64,000 bases of DNA from Sulfitobacter sp043557345 (GTDB lineage Bacteria; Pseudomonadota; Alphaproteobacteria; Rhodobacterales; Rhodobacteraceae), in assembly GCF_043557345.1 (NCBI RefSeq), contig NZ_JBIFFV010000009.1, forward strand, positions 1 through 64,000, in the 5' to 3' direction. A model generated the notes under the pieces. That model was not told the origin of the DNA. It ran no database searches and saw nothing but the letters and a program-made list of their open reading frames with translations. This document shows positions 7,311 to 15,358 of the stretch, piece after piece (position 1 is the stretch's first letter; each line of letters opens with the position of its first letter). Both the position numbers and the translations under genes were made by a program.

Positions 7311-8623
7311 CAATGCCCCTCCGGCCAAGGGTTGCGCAGCAGGCCGTCGTCGAACTGCATTTCTTGCAGATCGCCCACCACCTCAAGCCCCGGACGGTCG
7401 CGCAGTTCTGGCAACAGCGCCTCGGAGGCATAAAGATACTCGAGTTTCAGCGTATTGGGGATGCGCAGCAGCCGAACCTTGGTGATACCCTCGGCCCCGC
7501 AGGTCTTGACCGCCGTCTGAATCGCGGTGCGGTCGCAGGGCATGACCATCGGGATTTTCGCTTGTTTCAAAACCTGCGAGGTGATGGCATTGGCATAGAC
7601 CGCCTCGCGGTCGAAATCCTGCTCCAACCGCTGCGTGATCACATCCGCCCGGGCCGCGCCGTTGCCATTGCCGTTGCTGCGCGGTGAAAGGCCAAGCGCC
7701 ACCAGCCGTGAGATATGCAGATGCACCTGCATCTTCTCGCTCGAAAAGCGATGGGTGATATTGGGGTCCATCCCGGTGCCGGAGAACTCCTTGCCGATCT
7801 CATCCACCACCAGCACGTCCAGATCGCCCGAAGCCGAAGGCGCATCCAGCGGCCCAAGCGGCAGGCGGGGCATGTTGCGCATCGCGTCTTGCAGATAGGG
7901 CGCTTCGGCCTCCAGCATCCCGTCACTGTCGAGCGCGACCACCTGCGAGAGTTCGTCATAGGCATTCTCAATCGTGCCGATGCCAAACAGCACCTTGCAG
8001 CGTGCCAGCTTCATCCGCGCCATTTTGGCCACGAAGATGCCGACGTTATCAATCCCGCGCGAATGGCAAGTCTCGGCCCCCGATTGCTTGCCCAACCCGA
8101 TCGAGAGCATCTTGGCCAGCCCGCTTTCGTTCGGCGCGCGGAAAGAGGTATGCGGCTTGATCCGGTTGAACAGGATGATCCCATCGGCGGCATTGGCGTG
8201 GCGGTCCATCCTCACCGACATGCCGTTATCGAGCACGCCGATCTCATCGGTTTCCATCGAAGAGCGGATTTCGCAACCAAGGCTCTCTTCGGTCACGCCC
8301 AGTTTCGCCAGAAGCGCGGTCTGCCCCTCTGCGGTGGCGCCGCCGTGGCTGCCCATGGCGGGCACGACGAAGGGATGCGCCCCGCGCGCGCGGACCTCGG
8401 CCACGATGGCGGCCAGCAGTTCCGGCAGCTTCGCCAGCCCGCGGCTGCCTGCGGTGATCGCGATGGACATGCCCGGCTTGATCTTGCCCGCGCAATCGGC
8501 CTGCATCGCCTCTGCCACGGCGGCGCGCGGGTCGTCGATGCGGGTCGCGGCAAAGGTCTGACGGCAAAGCGCCATGCGCGGCAGCGGCGTATCCTCGACC
8601 AGTTTTACATAGTTCGGTTTCAT
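7310..8623 (-). CDS. LarA-like nickel-dependent 2-hydroxyacid racemase/epimerase
   Basis: 437 residues, LarA superfamily (DUF2088). LarA uses the Ni-pincer nucleotide to move a hydride at C2 of alpha-hydroxy acids. Residues aligning with LarA's catalytic set: His93 in MGSHGGAT, His158 in RIKPHTSF, Lys171 in GLAKML (site of the covalent cofactor) and His187 in ETCHSRG (nickel ligand); the Lys-His spacing of 16 equals that of L. plantarum LarA. Characterised LarA homologues racemise lactate, malate and other acids or epimerise gluconate, so the substrate is open. Its position between a UxaA/GarD-type dehydratase and larC favours a sugar acid. Start: ATG with AAGGGG nine bases upstream; an in-frame ATG at 8644, just after the preceding stop, is the alternative. 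Confidence 0.88.
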   Translation of the reverse strand: MKPNYVKLVEDTPLPRMALCRQTFAATRIDDPRAAVAEAMQADCAGKIKPGMSIAITAGSRGLAKLPELLAAIVAEVRARGAHPFVVPAMGSHGGATAEGQTALLAKLGVTEESLGCEIRSSMETDEIGVLDNGMSVRMDRHANAADGIILFNRIKPHTSFRAPNESGLAKMLSIGLGKQSGAETCHSRGIDNVGIFVAKMARMKLARCKVLFGIGTIENAYDELSQVVALDSDGMLEAEAPYLQDAMRNMPRLPLGPLDAPSASGDLDVLVVDEIGKEFSGTGMDPNITHRFSSEKMQVHLHISRLVALGLSPRSNGNGNGAARADVITQRLEQDFDREAVYANAITSQVLKQAKIPMVMPCDRTAIQTAVKTCGAEGITKVRLLRIPNTLKLEYLYASEALLPELRDRPGLEVVGDLQEMQFDDGLLRNPWPEGH

Positions 8624-8646
8624 CTGCGCTGTCCCCTTCGACATCG

Positions 8647-10194
8647 TTACCCCGTGACCCCAATCGGCCAAGGCGCGAATTCCTCTTCGCCCACGCCGAG
8701 CGCTTCGGATTTGCTCGGCTCCCCCGAGGCGATGGCGAGGATGCGCTCGAAGATCGCTTGGCCCAGTTCTTCTAGACTCTGCTCGCCGTCGATCACGGTG
8801 CCGCAGTTGATGTCCATGTCATCCTGCATCTTGGTGAACATCGGCGTGTTGGAGGCGAGTTTGATCGTCGGCGAGGGGTAGGAGCCAAAGCAAGACCCGC
8901 GCCCGGTGGTAAAGCAGATCAGGTTTGCACCCCCCGCGATCTGCCCGGTGGCCGAGACGGGATCGAAGCCGGGCGTATCCATGAAGACCAGCCCCTTTTG
9001 CGTCACGGGTTCGGCATAGCGGTAGACCTCCATCAGCCCCGTGCTGCCGCTTTTCTTGGCCCCGCCGAGCGATTTTTCCAGCACATTCGCCAGCCCACCC
9101 GCCTGATTGCCGGGGCTGACCACGCCGTTGATCTGCGTGTCGCGGCCCTTGGTATAGTCCAACCACCAATCCATGCGTTCGACCAGTTTGCGGCCCACCT
9201 CCTCGCTACGGGCGCGGCGGGTCAGCAGGTGTTCGACGCCAAAAATCTCGGGCGTTTCCGACAGGATCGCCGTACCGCCGTTGCGCACAAGGATATCCGC
9301 CGCCATGCCAAGGCCGGGGTTGGCCGAAAGCCCCGAAAGCCCGTCCGACCCGCCGCATTGCATCCCGATGGTGATATGTTCCGCCGAACAGGGCTCACGC
9401 TGCACGGCATTGGCCTGATCCAACATCTCGCGCACCGCCTCCTTGCCTTCGGCGATGGCGCGGGCCGTGCCGCCGACATGCTGCATGGTAACGCAGCGCA
9501 GCATCTTGCCTTCGGCCAGCCCCTCCTCTTCAAAGAACTGGGCGAGGTTGTTGCGCTCGCAACCCAGCGACAAGACCACGGCGCCGGCCAGATTGGGGTG
9601 GCGGATATAGCCCGAGAGCGTGCGGCGCAGCAAGTCCATCGGCTCACCCGTGAGCTCCATCCCGCAACCGGATTCGTGGATAAAGGGGATCACCCCGTCG
9701 ACATTCTCCCATGCCTCCATCCGCTCTTCGTCAAAGTAATTGGCGATTTTGCGCGCCACGGTGGCCGAGCAATTCACCGTGACGAAAAGCCCGATATAGT
9801 TGCGCGTGCCCACCCGGCCATTCGCGCGGCGGATGCCCATGAACTGGGCGCGCTCTTGCGGTGGCAGCAACTCGGTGGGGGTGTAATCGCGGGCAAAGGC
9901 ATAGTCTTTGTCGACCGCGTCGAACTTGATGTTATGGCTGTGCAACCAGTCGCCTGCGGCGATCTCTTCTGCCGCATAGCCGATCACCGTGTCGAATTTC
10001 AGGATCGGTGCGCCGCGCTGGATCGGGCGGATCGCGATCTTGTGACCTTGGGGCGTATCGTGGTTGGCACGCGACCCGTCTTGCGGCAATACCGCGCCAC
10101 GGGGAACCGCCGCGGTTGCCACGACCACGTTATCCGTCGGTGACAGCAACATCACCTTTGCGTCTCTGTCCTCTTGCATGGTCTGGCTGTCCAT
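8647..10194 (-). CDS. UxaA-family altronate/galactarate dehydratase-like enzyme
   Basis: 515 residues, the size of UxaA or GarD. Domain order is that of the family: an N-terminal SAF domain (about residues 12-100, with the conserved HKIAI and W.HSHN segments), then the dehydratase domain with GRVGTRNYIGLFVTVNCSATV, HESGCGM, SLGCERNN, QCGGSDGLSG and GRGSCFGSYPSPTIK. These enzymes are metal-dependent and remove water from C2-C3 of hexonic/hexaric acids to give 2-keto-3-deoxy acids. Exact specificity cannot be read out; altronate, galactarate or a related acid is likely. RBS GGGAGGGGGAG precedes the ATG. It heads the minus-strand operon uxaA-like, larA-like, larC and diverges from a GntR gene. 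Confidence 0.88.
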   Translation of the reverse strand: MDSQTMQEDRDAKVMLLSPTDNVVVATAAVPRGAVLPQDGSRANHDTPQGHKIAIRPIQRGAPILKFDTVIGYAAEEIAAGDWLHSHNIKFDAVDKDYAFARDYTPTELLPPQERAQFMGIRRANGRVGTRNYIGLFVTVNCSATVARKIANYFDEERMEAWENVDGVIPFIHESGCGMELTGEPMDLLRRTLSGYIRHPNLAGAVVLSLGCERNNLAQFFEEEGLAEGKMLRCVTMQHVGGTARAIAEGKEAVREMLDQANAVQREPCSAEHITIGMQCGGSDGLSGLSANPGLGMAADILVRNGGTAILSETPEIFGVEHLLTRRARSEEVGRKLVERMDWWLDYTKGRDTQINGVVSPGNQAGGLANVLEKSLGGAKKSGSTGLMEVYRYAEPVTQKGLVFMDTPGFDPVSATGQIAGGANLICFTTGRGSCFGSYPSPTIKLASNTPMFTKMQDDMDINCGTVIDGEQSLEELGQAIFERILAIASGEPSKSEALGVGEEEFAPWPIGVTG

Positions 10195-10248
10195 CGGATG
10201 CTCCCCCTCCCTTGGGTGTCGAAAAAACCGCTTCGGTAAGATGTCATT

Positions 10249-10261
10249 AACTGATATATTA
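10249..10261. promoter_or_regulatory. AACTGATATATTA operator candidate, copy 1
   Basis: AT-rich 13-mer in the 93-base spacer between the UxaA-like gene and the divergent gntR. The identical 13-mer occurs at 14496-14508 in the next divergent promoter of the region. The semi-palindromic core TGATATATTA suits a dimeric GntR protein, and the gene beginning 27 bases later encodes one. Confidence 0.6.
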
Positions 10262-10287
10262 GATTTAACAGCTATGGAAGAGCCCGC

Positions 10288-11064
10288 ATGACCTCATCGA
10301 AGAAACCCGCCGCGCAGAGCGCACAGACCCTTGCCAAAAGCATCCTTGGCGGTGGGGCCGACTTGGGACTGTTCGAGGGCGGGCCGACGGGGCGCGGGGT
10401 CTACGCCACGCTGCGCGATCAGATCGTGAGGCTCGACCTGCCGCCCGGCACGCCGCTTTTGCGCGCCGAACTGGCCGAAACCCATGGCGTCAGCCTGACG
10501 CCGCTGCGCGATGCGCTGCAACAGCTGGCGAAAGAGGGGCTGGTCAAGATCTACCCACAATCGCGCACGTTGGTCACGCCGATCGACATGTCGGCGATCC
10601 GAGAGGCGCAGTTCATGCGCATCGCGCTTGAGACCGAAGTCGTGCGCCGTTTGGCCGCCGAAATCGCGCCCGAGGCCCTGACCCGACTGCGCAGCATCGT
10701 CGCTTTGCAAAGCAGCATTTCGGACCAGCCCGGCGATGTGCCGACCTTTCAGGAGTTGGACGAAGTGTTTCACCAGACCCTCTTCGTGGCGGCGGGCCAT
10801 GTGCAAAGCCAGCGCATCATGCGCAGCCATGCAGGCCATCTGGAACGCCTGCGCCGCCTGCATCTGGACGACATTGACGAGGCGGGGCACATTCTGAATA
10901 ACAAGGACGTGATCGGCGGGCACAGTCGCATCCTCGACGGGATCGAAGCGGGCGATGCGCCTGCGGCGATGGAGGCGCTGCGCGTGCACCTGCAACGCAC
11001 CGTCGACCGGATGACCGAGAAACGGGCGGCTTTCCCGGAGTATTTCACCCCGGAAAAGCCCTGA
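10288..11064 (+). CDS. GntR-family regulator (FCD subfamily)
   Basis: 258 residues. After a 30-residue leader, a GntR winged helix-turn-helix spans about residues 30-100 (YATLRDQIVRLDLPPGTPLLR, GVSLTPLRDALQQLAKEGLV), followed by an all-helical FCD ligand domain (from about residue 112: REAQFMRIALE, FHQTLFVAAGH, DGIEAGDAPAAMEALRVHL). The FCD metal-ligand pattern (Asp, His, His) is recognisable. Such regulators usually sense sugar acids or other carboxylates. It is divergent from uxaA-like/larA-like/larC and convergent with the RraA-type gene (one base between stops). The 13-mer shared with the 14.5 kb promoter makes it the best candidate for controlling both the uxaA and the ilvD-like/HpcH operons. 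Confidence 0.88.
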   Translation: MTSSKKPAAQSAQTLAKSILGGGADLGLFEGGPTGRGVYATLRDQIVRLDLPPGTPLLRAELAETHGVSLTPLRDALQQLAKEGLVKIYPQSRTLVTPIDMSAIREAQFMRIALETEVVRRLAAEIAPEALTRLRSIVALQSSISDQPGDVPTFQELDEVFHQTLFVAAGHVQSQRIMRSHAGHLERLRRLHLDDIDEAGHILNNKDVIGGHSRILDGIEAGDAPAAMEALRVHLQRTVDRMTEKRAAFPEYFTPEKP

Positions 11065-11065
11065 C

Positions 11066-11776
11066 TCAGCGGTTGTTGGCCTTGCGCCACGCGTCGAACT
11101 TATCGAGGTTCTCTTGCTGGGTGCCGGGGTAGAGCCCGATGATCCCCGCGCCGTCCTTGACCTGCTCGATCACGAAATCCTCATAGGCGGTCATCTCGAC
11201 GGCCTCTTCGGCCACCTCTTTGGCGATATCCGCGGGGATGATGATCACGCAGTCGTCGTCGCCCACCACGATATCTCCGGGAAAGACCGGGGCATCGCCG
11301 CAGCCCACGGGGCAGTTGATCTCGATCGCCTCATGCAGCGTCAGGTTTGTGGGGCTGGAGGGGCGCGCGTGATAGGCGGGGATTTCCAGAGCGCCGATGG
11401 TCGCCGCATCGCGCAAACCGCCATCAGTCACCACGCCCGCCGCGCCGCGCATCATCAGCCGGGTGATCAGGATGTCACCGGCGCTGGCGGCGCGGGCATC
11501 CTTGCGGCTGTCCATCACCAACACATGGCCCTCGGGGCAGGTCTCGATCGCGACGCGCTGCGGATGCTCGGGGTTGCGGAATTCGACCAGTTGGTTGCGG
11601 TCTTCGCGGGCGGGCATATAGCGCAGGGTAAAGGCGGGGCCGACCATGTTGCGCCCCTTCGCGGCCACCGGGCCGACGCCCTGTACCACCTGATTGCGCA
11701 GCCCGCGTTTGTACAGCGCCGTCGCCAGTGTCGCGACCGAGACCGCTTGCAGTTTCTCGCGTAGTTCGGGGCTCAT
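11066..11776 (-). CDS. RraA-like / HMG aldolase-family protein
   Basis: 236 residues of the RraA-like fold. The key divalent-metal and substrate motif GVVTDGGLRDAATI is present (Arg and Asp of the GxxxDGxxRD signature), with the neighbouring ASAGDILITRLMMRGA and CGDAPVFPGDIVVGDDD. In catabolic clusters this fold acts as 4-hydroxy-4-methyl-2-oxoglutarate aldolase/oxaloacetate decarboxylase or cleaves sugar-derived keto acids; it need not regulate RNase E. The C-terminus is longer than in E. coli RraA. Start chosen at the ATG overlapping the stop of the upstream DapA-like gene (ATGA), so the two are translationally coupled; the longer frame upstream lacks support. Confidence 0.82.
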   Translation of the reverse strand: MSPELREKLQAVSVATLATALYKRGLRNQVVQGVGPVAAKGRNMVGPAFTLRYMPAREDRNQLVEFRNPEHPQRVAIETCPEGHVLVMDSRKDARAASAGDILITRLMMRGAAGVVTDGGLRDAATIGALEIPAYHARPSSPTNLTLHEAIEINCPVGCGDAPVFPGDIVVGDDDCVIIIPADIAKEVAEEAVEMTAYEDFVIEQVKDGAGIIGLYPGTQQENLDKFDAWRKANNR

Positions 11777-12684
11777 GCGGCCTCTCCCTTCAGTTGGTTG
11801 TCTTTCACGAATTGATCCAGCACCGCCTGCTGTTTCTCCGTCAATGGCCATGCGGAAGGCGGGCGCGTGGGGCCGCAATCCTGTCCGATGGCCATGAGGG
11901 CGGCTTTGACGCCGGTGACATTGGTGCCATTTTGCTCTTCCGCGCGGATGTCCTCAAAGGCGCGCATCCCCGCGATGAGACGGTTCGCTTCGCCGTAGTC
12001 GCCCGCGTCGAGTGCCGCGTGGATGGCGACCGACCGCTCGGGCCAGACGTTGATAAGACCCGAGGTGAAGCCCCGCGCCCCCACGGCATAGAGCGGCGGC
12101 GCCCAGACCTCGGCCAGACCGCCGACCCAGACGATGTCTTTCGGCGCAGCTTCAATCGCGCGGGCAAGGTTCAAGGGGTTCGGCGTGGCCCATTTGACGC
12201 CCTTCACCCCCTCGACTTCGCACAGACGCGCGATGCCCTCGGGCCCCATCGCATCATTGCGCAGGTACAGCATCACCGGCAGCCCGCCCGAGGCATCCCG
12301 CACCGCGCGCACATAATCGACCGTGCCACGCGGCGAGACGAAGGGATCGGGCGGTTGGTGGATCATCAGCGCATCCGCCCCCGCCTCGGCGCTTGCCTTG
12401 GCCAGCGCGCAGGCATCGCGAATGCCGCGCCCGACACCCGCAAGCAAGGGCGCGCGCCCGTCGACCATCTGCGCCACCTCGCGCACCATGGTGCAGGCCT
12501 CATCATTGGTCAGCGCGTAATATTCGCCGGTATTGCCGTTCACCACCGGGATATGCACCCCGGCAGCGAGGGCGCGGTCAATGATCGGCGCCAGCTTGCC
12601 CGGCGCGATCTCTCCAGCCTCGTCATAGGGCGTCACGAGGATGCCCGAGATGCCAGTGAGCGCTTTGGATAGATTATGTGTCAT
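11773..12684 (-). CDS. DapA-family lyase/dehydratase (2-keto-3-deoxy sugar acid type)
   Basis: 303-residue Class I pyruvate-dependent lyase of the dihydrodipicolinate synthase/N-acetylneuraminate lyase superfamily. Schiff-base Lys164 lies in GVKWAT, the catalytic-triad-type Tyr140 in VMLYLRN, and the N-terminal motif is GILVTPYDE. Co-operonic with an IlvD/Edd dehydratase and near an alpha-ketoglutarate-semialdehyde dehydrogenase. This matches the three activities of the non-phosphorylative L-arabinonate route (AraC-AraD-AraE of Azospirillum), in which the DapA-type enzyme dehydrates 2-keto-3-deoxypentonate; an aldolase role is the alternative. Start set at the ATG opening MTHNLSK, with GAGAGGG upstream, five codons inside the longest frame. 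Confidence 0.83.
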   Translation of the reverse strand: MTHNLSKALTGISGILVTPYDEAGEIAPGKLAPIIDRALAAGVHIPVVNGNTGEYYALTNDEACTMVREVAQMVDGRAPLLAGVGRGIRDACALAKASAEAGADALMIHQPPDPFVSPRGTVDYVRAVRDASGGLPVMLYLRNDAMGPEGIARLCEVEGVKGVKWATPNPLNLARAIEAAPKDIVWVGGLAEVWAPPLYAVGARGFTSGLINVWPERSVAIHAALDAGDYGEANRLIAGMRAFEDIRAEEQNGTNVTGVKAALMAIGQDCGPTRPPSAWPLTEKQQAVLDQFVKDNQLKGEAA

Positions 12685-12695
12685 TGCCCGCCCTC

Positions 12696-14438
12696 TCAAA
12701 AAATATCCGGTTCACCCGCCGCTTGGCCAAAGGCCGCGGTGAGATAGTCAAAGTCGCAACCCTGATTGGCCTGCCCCACATGGCGCTGGAACATGTAGCC
12801 CCAGCCCCGCTCGAACCGCGGCTCGGGCGCCTGCCACGCGGCGCGGCGGGCGGCGAGTTCGTCCTCATCCACCAGCATGTCGAGGGTCCGCGCCTCAAGA
12901 TCCATCCGCACGATGTCGCCCGTCTTCAGCAACGCCAGCGGCCCGCCCACGAAAGATTCAGGTGCGACATGAAGGATGCAAGCGCCGTAAGAGGTGCCCG
13001 ACATCCGCGCATCCGAGATCCGCAACATGTCGCGGTGCCCCTGTTTCAGCAGCGCCTTGGGCATCGGCAGCATCCCCCATTCCGGCATCCCCGGCCCGCC
13101 CTGCGGACCTGCGTTGCGCAGCACCAGCACATGGTCGGGCGTCACATCGAGGTTTTCGTCGTCGATGGCGGCCTTCATCTCGGGGTAGCTGTCAAAGACC
13201 AGCGCCGGGCCTTCGTGGTGGTGAAACTTCGGATCGCAGGCCGCCGGTTTGATCACCGCGCCATTGGGGCAAAGGTTGCCCTTGAGCACGGCAAGCGAGC
13301 CTTCCTTATAGACCGGGTTCGACAGGGGCCGGATCACGTCGTTATTATAGACAGGCGCATTCGCGATCCCCTCCTCCAGCGGTTTGCCGGTGCAGGTGAT
13401 GGCCGACCGGTCGAGCTTGTCGCCCAACTGGTCCATCAGCGCCCGCAGCCCGCCCGCGAAATAGAAATCCTCCATCAGATATTCGCTGCTGCCCAAGGGG
13501 CGGATATTGGCGATCAGCGGCGTGCTGCGGCCCAGAGCGTCGAGATCGCTCAACTCCAGCGCCACCCCGGCGCGGCGTGCCATTGCAAGCAGGTGCACCA
13601 CCGCATTGGTCGAACAGCCCGTCGCCATCGCCACGGTCGCCGCGTTCTGCACGGCGGCGGGGGTGATGATCTTGTCCGGCGTCAGGTCTTCCCAAACCAT
13701 ATCGACGATGCGCCGCCCACAAGAGGCGCTCATCCGTTTGTGCCCCGCATCCGCAGCGGGAATCGAGGTCGCCCCCGGCAGGGTCAGCCCCATCGCCTCG
13801 GCAATCGCGGTCATGGTGGAGGCGGTGCCCATCGTCATGCAATGGCCGTAGGACCGCGCGATGCCGCCTTCGACGCCGACCCATTCCTCGGCCGAGATCG
13901 TGCCCGCGCGGCGCTCGTCCCAGAACTTCCAGGCGTCCGAGCCAGAGCCAAGCGCCCGGCCCGCGTAATTGCCGCGCAGCATCGGGCCTGCGGGCAAGAA
14001 GATGAACGGCACGCCCGCGCTGATCGCGCCCATGGTCAGCCCCGGCGTGGATTTGTCACAGCCGCCCATGAGGACTACTCCGTCAAGCGGATGCGAGCGG
14101 ATCGTCTCTTCGGTCTCCATCGCGATCATATTGCGGTAGAGCATCGAAGTCGGCTTGGTGAAACTCTCGTCGATCGAGATCGTCGGGATCTCAAGCCCCA
14201 GCCCCCCGGCCTGCGCGATTCCCTTCTTCACGTCCTCCGCGCGGTCGCGGAAATGAAGGTGGCAGGGGTTCATCTCGGACCAAGTGTTCAGGATGCCGAT
14301 CACCGGGCGGCCCTCCCAATCCTCGGGGCCGAGCCCCATCTGCATCATACGCGACCGATGGCCAAAGCTGCGCAGATCGTCGGGGGCGAACCAGCGCGCG
14401 CTGCGCAGCTGATCGGCGGTTTTCTTGGTCTCGGTCAT
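12696..14438 (-). CDS. IlvD/Edd-family sugar-acid dehydratase (arabinonate/xylonate type)
   Basis: 580 residues, Fe-S dehydratase. Cluster cysteines: Cys59 (EMNPCH), Cys127 (MGGCDKSTPG) and Cys200 (SYGHCMTMGTAST); the DKS lysine is the usual carbamylated metal ligand; the C-terminal domain has SDARMSGTSYG with the catalytic Ser. The length and the NPCHLHFRD and LYRN motifs fit the sugar-acid branch (L-arabinonate, D-xylonate, D-gluconate dehydratases) rather than true dihydroxy-acid dehydratase. Produces a 2-keto-3-deoxy acid for the adjacent DapA-like enzyme. First gene of the minus-strand operon ilvD-like, dapA-like, rraA-like; divergent from the HpcH-aldolase operon, with the AACTGATATATTA site between. 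Confidence 0.88.
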   Translation of the reverse strand: MTETKKTADQLRSARWFAPDDLRSFGHRSRMMQMGLGPEDWEGRPVIGILNTWSEMNPCHLHFRDRAEDVKKGIAQAGGLGLEIPTISIDESFTKPTSMLYRNMIAMETEETIRSHPLDGVVLMGGCDKSTPGLTMGAISAGVPFIFLPAGPMLRGNYAGRALGSGSDAWKFWDERRAGTISAEEWVGVEGGIARSYGHCMTMGTASTMTAIAEAMGLTLPGATSIPAADAGHKRMSASCGRRIVDMVWEDLTPDKIITPAAVQNAATVAMATGCSTNAVVHLLAMARRAGVALELSDLDALGRSTPLIANIRPLGSSEYLMEDFYFAGGLRALMDQLGDKLDRSAITCTGKPLEEGIANAPVYNNDVIRPLSNPVYKEGSLAVLKGNLCPNGAVIKPAACDPKFHHHEGPALVFDSYPEMKAAIDDENLDVTPDHVLVLRNAGPQGGPGMPEWGMLPMPKALLKQGHRDMLRISDARMSGTSYGACILHVAPESFVGGPLALLKTGDIVRMDLEARTLDMLVDEDELAARRAAWQAPEPRFERGWGYMFQRHVGQANQGCDFDYLTAAFGQAAGEPDIF

Positions 14439-14495
14439 GGATTCCTCGCCAGCTAAAACATCATCGCAAAAAGGTTGGAAAACACATCTTGCCCG

Positions 14496-14508
14496 AACTG
14501 ATATATTA
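14496..14508. promoter_or_regulatory. AACTGATATATTA operator candidate, copy 2
   Basis: Exact second copy of the 13-mer found at 10249-10261, here in the 117-base spacer between the divergent ilvD-like and HpcH-aldolase operons. Overlap with both promoters would allow one GntR protein to control both directions. Confidence 0.6.
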
Positions 14509-14555
14509 CCGTATCACCCCAATTGTCGATACCATTTGAGGGAGGAGCCGCGAAA

Positions 14556-15356
14556 ATGTCGGGAAAACCACTGAAACACACGCTCCACCCCGGCAGCCGC
14601 CTGTCGGGCTTTTGGCTCTCGCTCTGCTCTCCCACAGTGACAGAGATTGCGGCAGGCAGCGGCATCGACTGGCTGCTGCTCGATATGGAGCATGCGCCCA
14701 ACGACCTGAGCCAAATCACCGACCATCTGCGCGCGGCAGGCAGCGCCAATCCCGATGCGCAGATGATCGTGCGCATGCCATCCTCGGACCAGACGATGAC
14801 CAAGCGGCTGCTGGATATCGGCGTGCGCAACCTGATGTTTCCGATGATCCAGACGGCCGAGGCCGCACGCCAAGCCGTATCATGGACCCGTTACCCGCCC
14901 GAAGGGCTGCGCGGCATCTCGGCCACGATCCGCGCCAATGACTACGCGCGGCAAACCGATTACCTGAGCACCTATGCAGAGGCGCAATGCGTGATCGTGC
15001 AGGTCGAAACCTCCGAAGCGGTGGCCGAAATCCCCGCCATCGCCGCCGTGCCGGGGGTCGATGCGATCTTTATCGGACCGGGGGATCTCTCCTCCGCGAT
15101 GGGCCATACCGGCAACCCGATGCACCCCGATGTCCAAGAGAAAATCCGCGAAGCGGTCGCGGCGATCCATGCCGCCGGGCTGCCTGCGGGCATCCTCGGC
15201 TATGGTGCCGATCTTGCGCAACGGTATTTCGACGAGGGTATCGAATTCGTCGCCATCGCGGGCGACGCTTGGCTGCTCACGCGGCAGATGGATGCGCTGG
15301 TGCAGACCATGGCGCAGCCCTCCCCCACTTTGACACAGCAAACCCATAAGGATTGA
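14556..15356 (+). CDS. HpcH/HpaI-family aldolase
   Basis: 266-residue Class II pyruvate aldolase. Seen: catalytic His in LLLDMEHAPND, metal-binding Glu in VIVQVETSEAV and metal-binding Asp in FIGPGDLS, plus the Arg-containing IVRMPSSD strand. Family members cleave 2-keto-3-deoxy acids (for example 2-keto-3-deoxy-rhamnonate or 4-hydroxy-2-oxoheptanedioate) to pyruvate plus an aldehyde. With the neighbouring dehydratases this gives a possible Dahms-type cleavage branch beside the 2-oxoglutarate branch. Start is the ATG preceded by GGGAGGAG at nine bases; the longer TTG-initiated frame is less likely. First gene of the plus-strand operon with the two dehydrogenase genes. Confidence 0.86.
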   Translation: MSGKPLKHTLHPGSRLSGFWLSLCSPTVTEIAAGSGIDWLLLDMEHAPNDLSQITDHLRAAGSANPDAQMIVRMPSSDQTMTKRLLDIGVRNLMFPMIQTAEAARQAVSWTRYPPEGLRGISATIRANDYARQTDYLSTYAEAQCVIVQVETSEAVAEIPAIAAVPGVDAIFIGPGDLSSAMGHTGNPMHPDVQEKIREAVAAIHAAGLPAGILGYGADLAQRYFDEGIEFVAIAGDAWLLTRQMDALVQTMAQPSPTLTQQTHKD

Positions 15357-15358
15357 TC

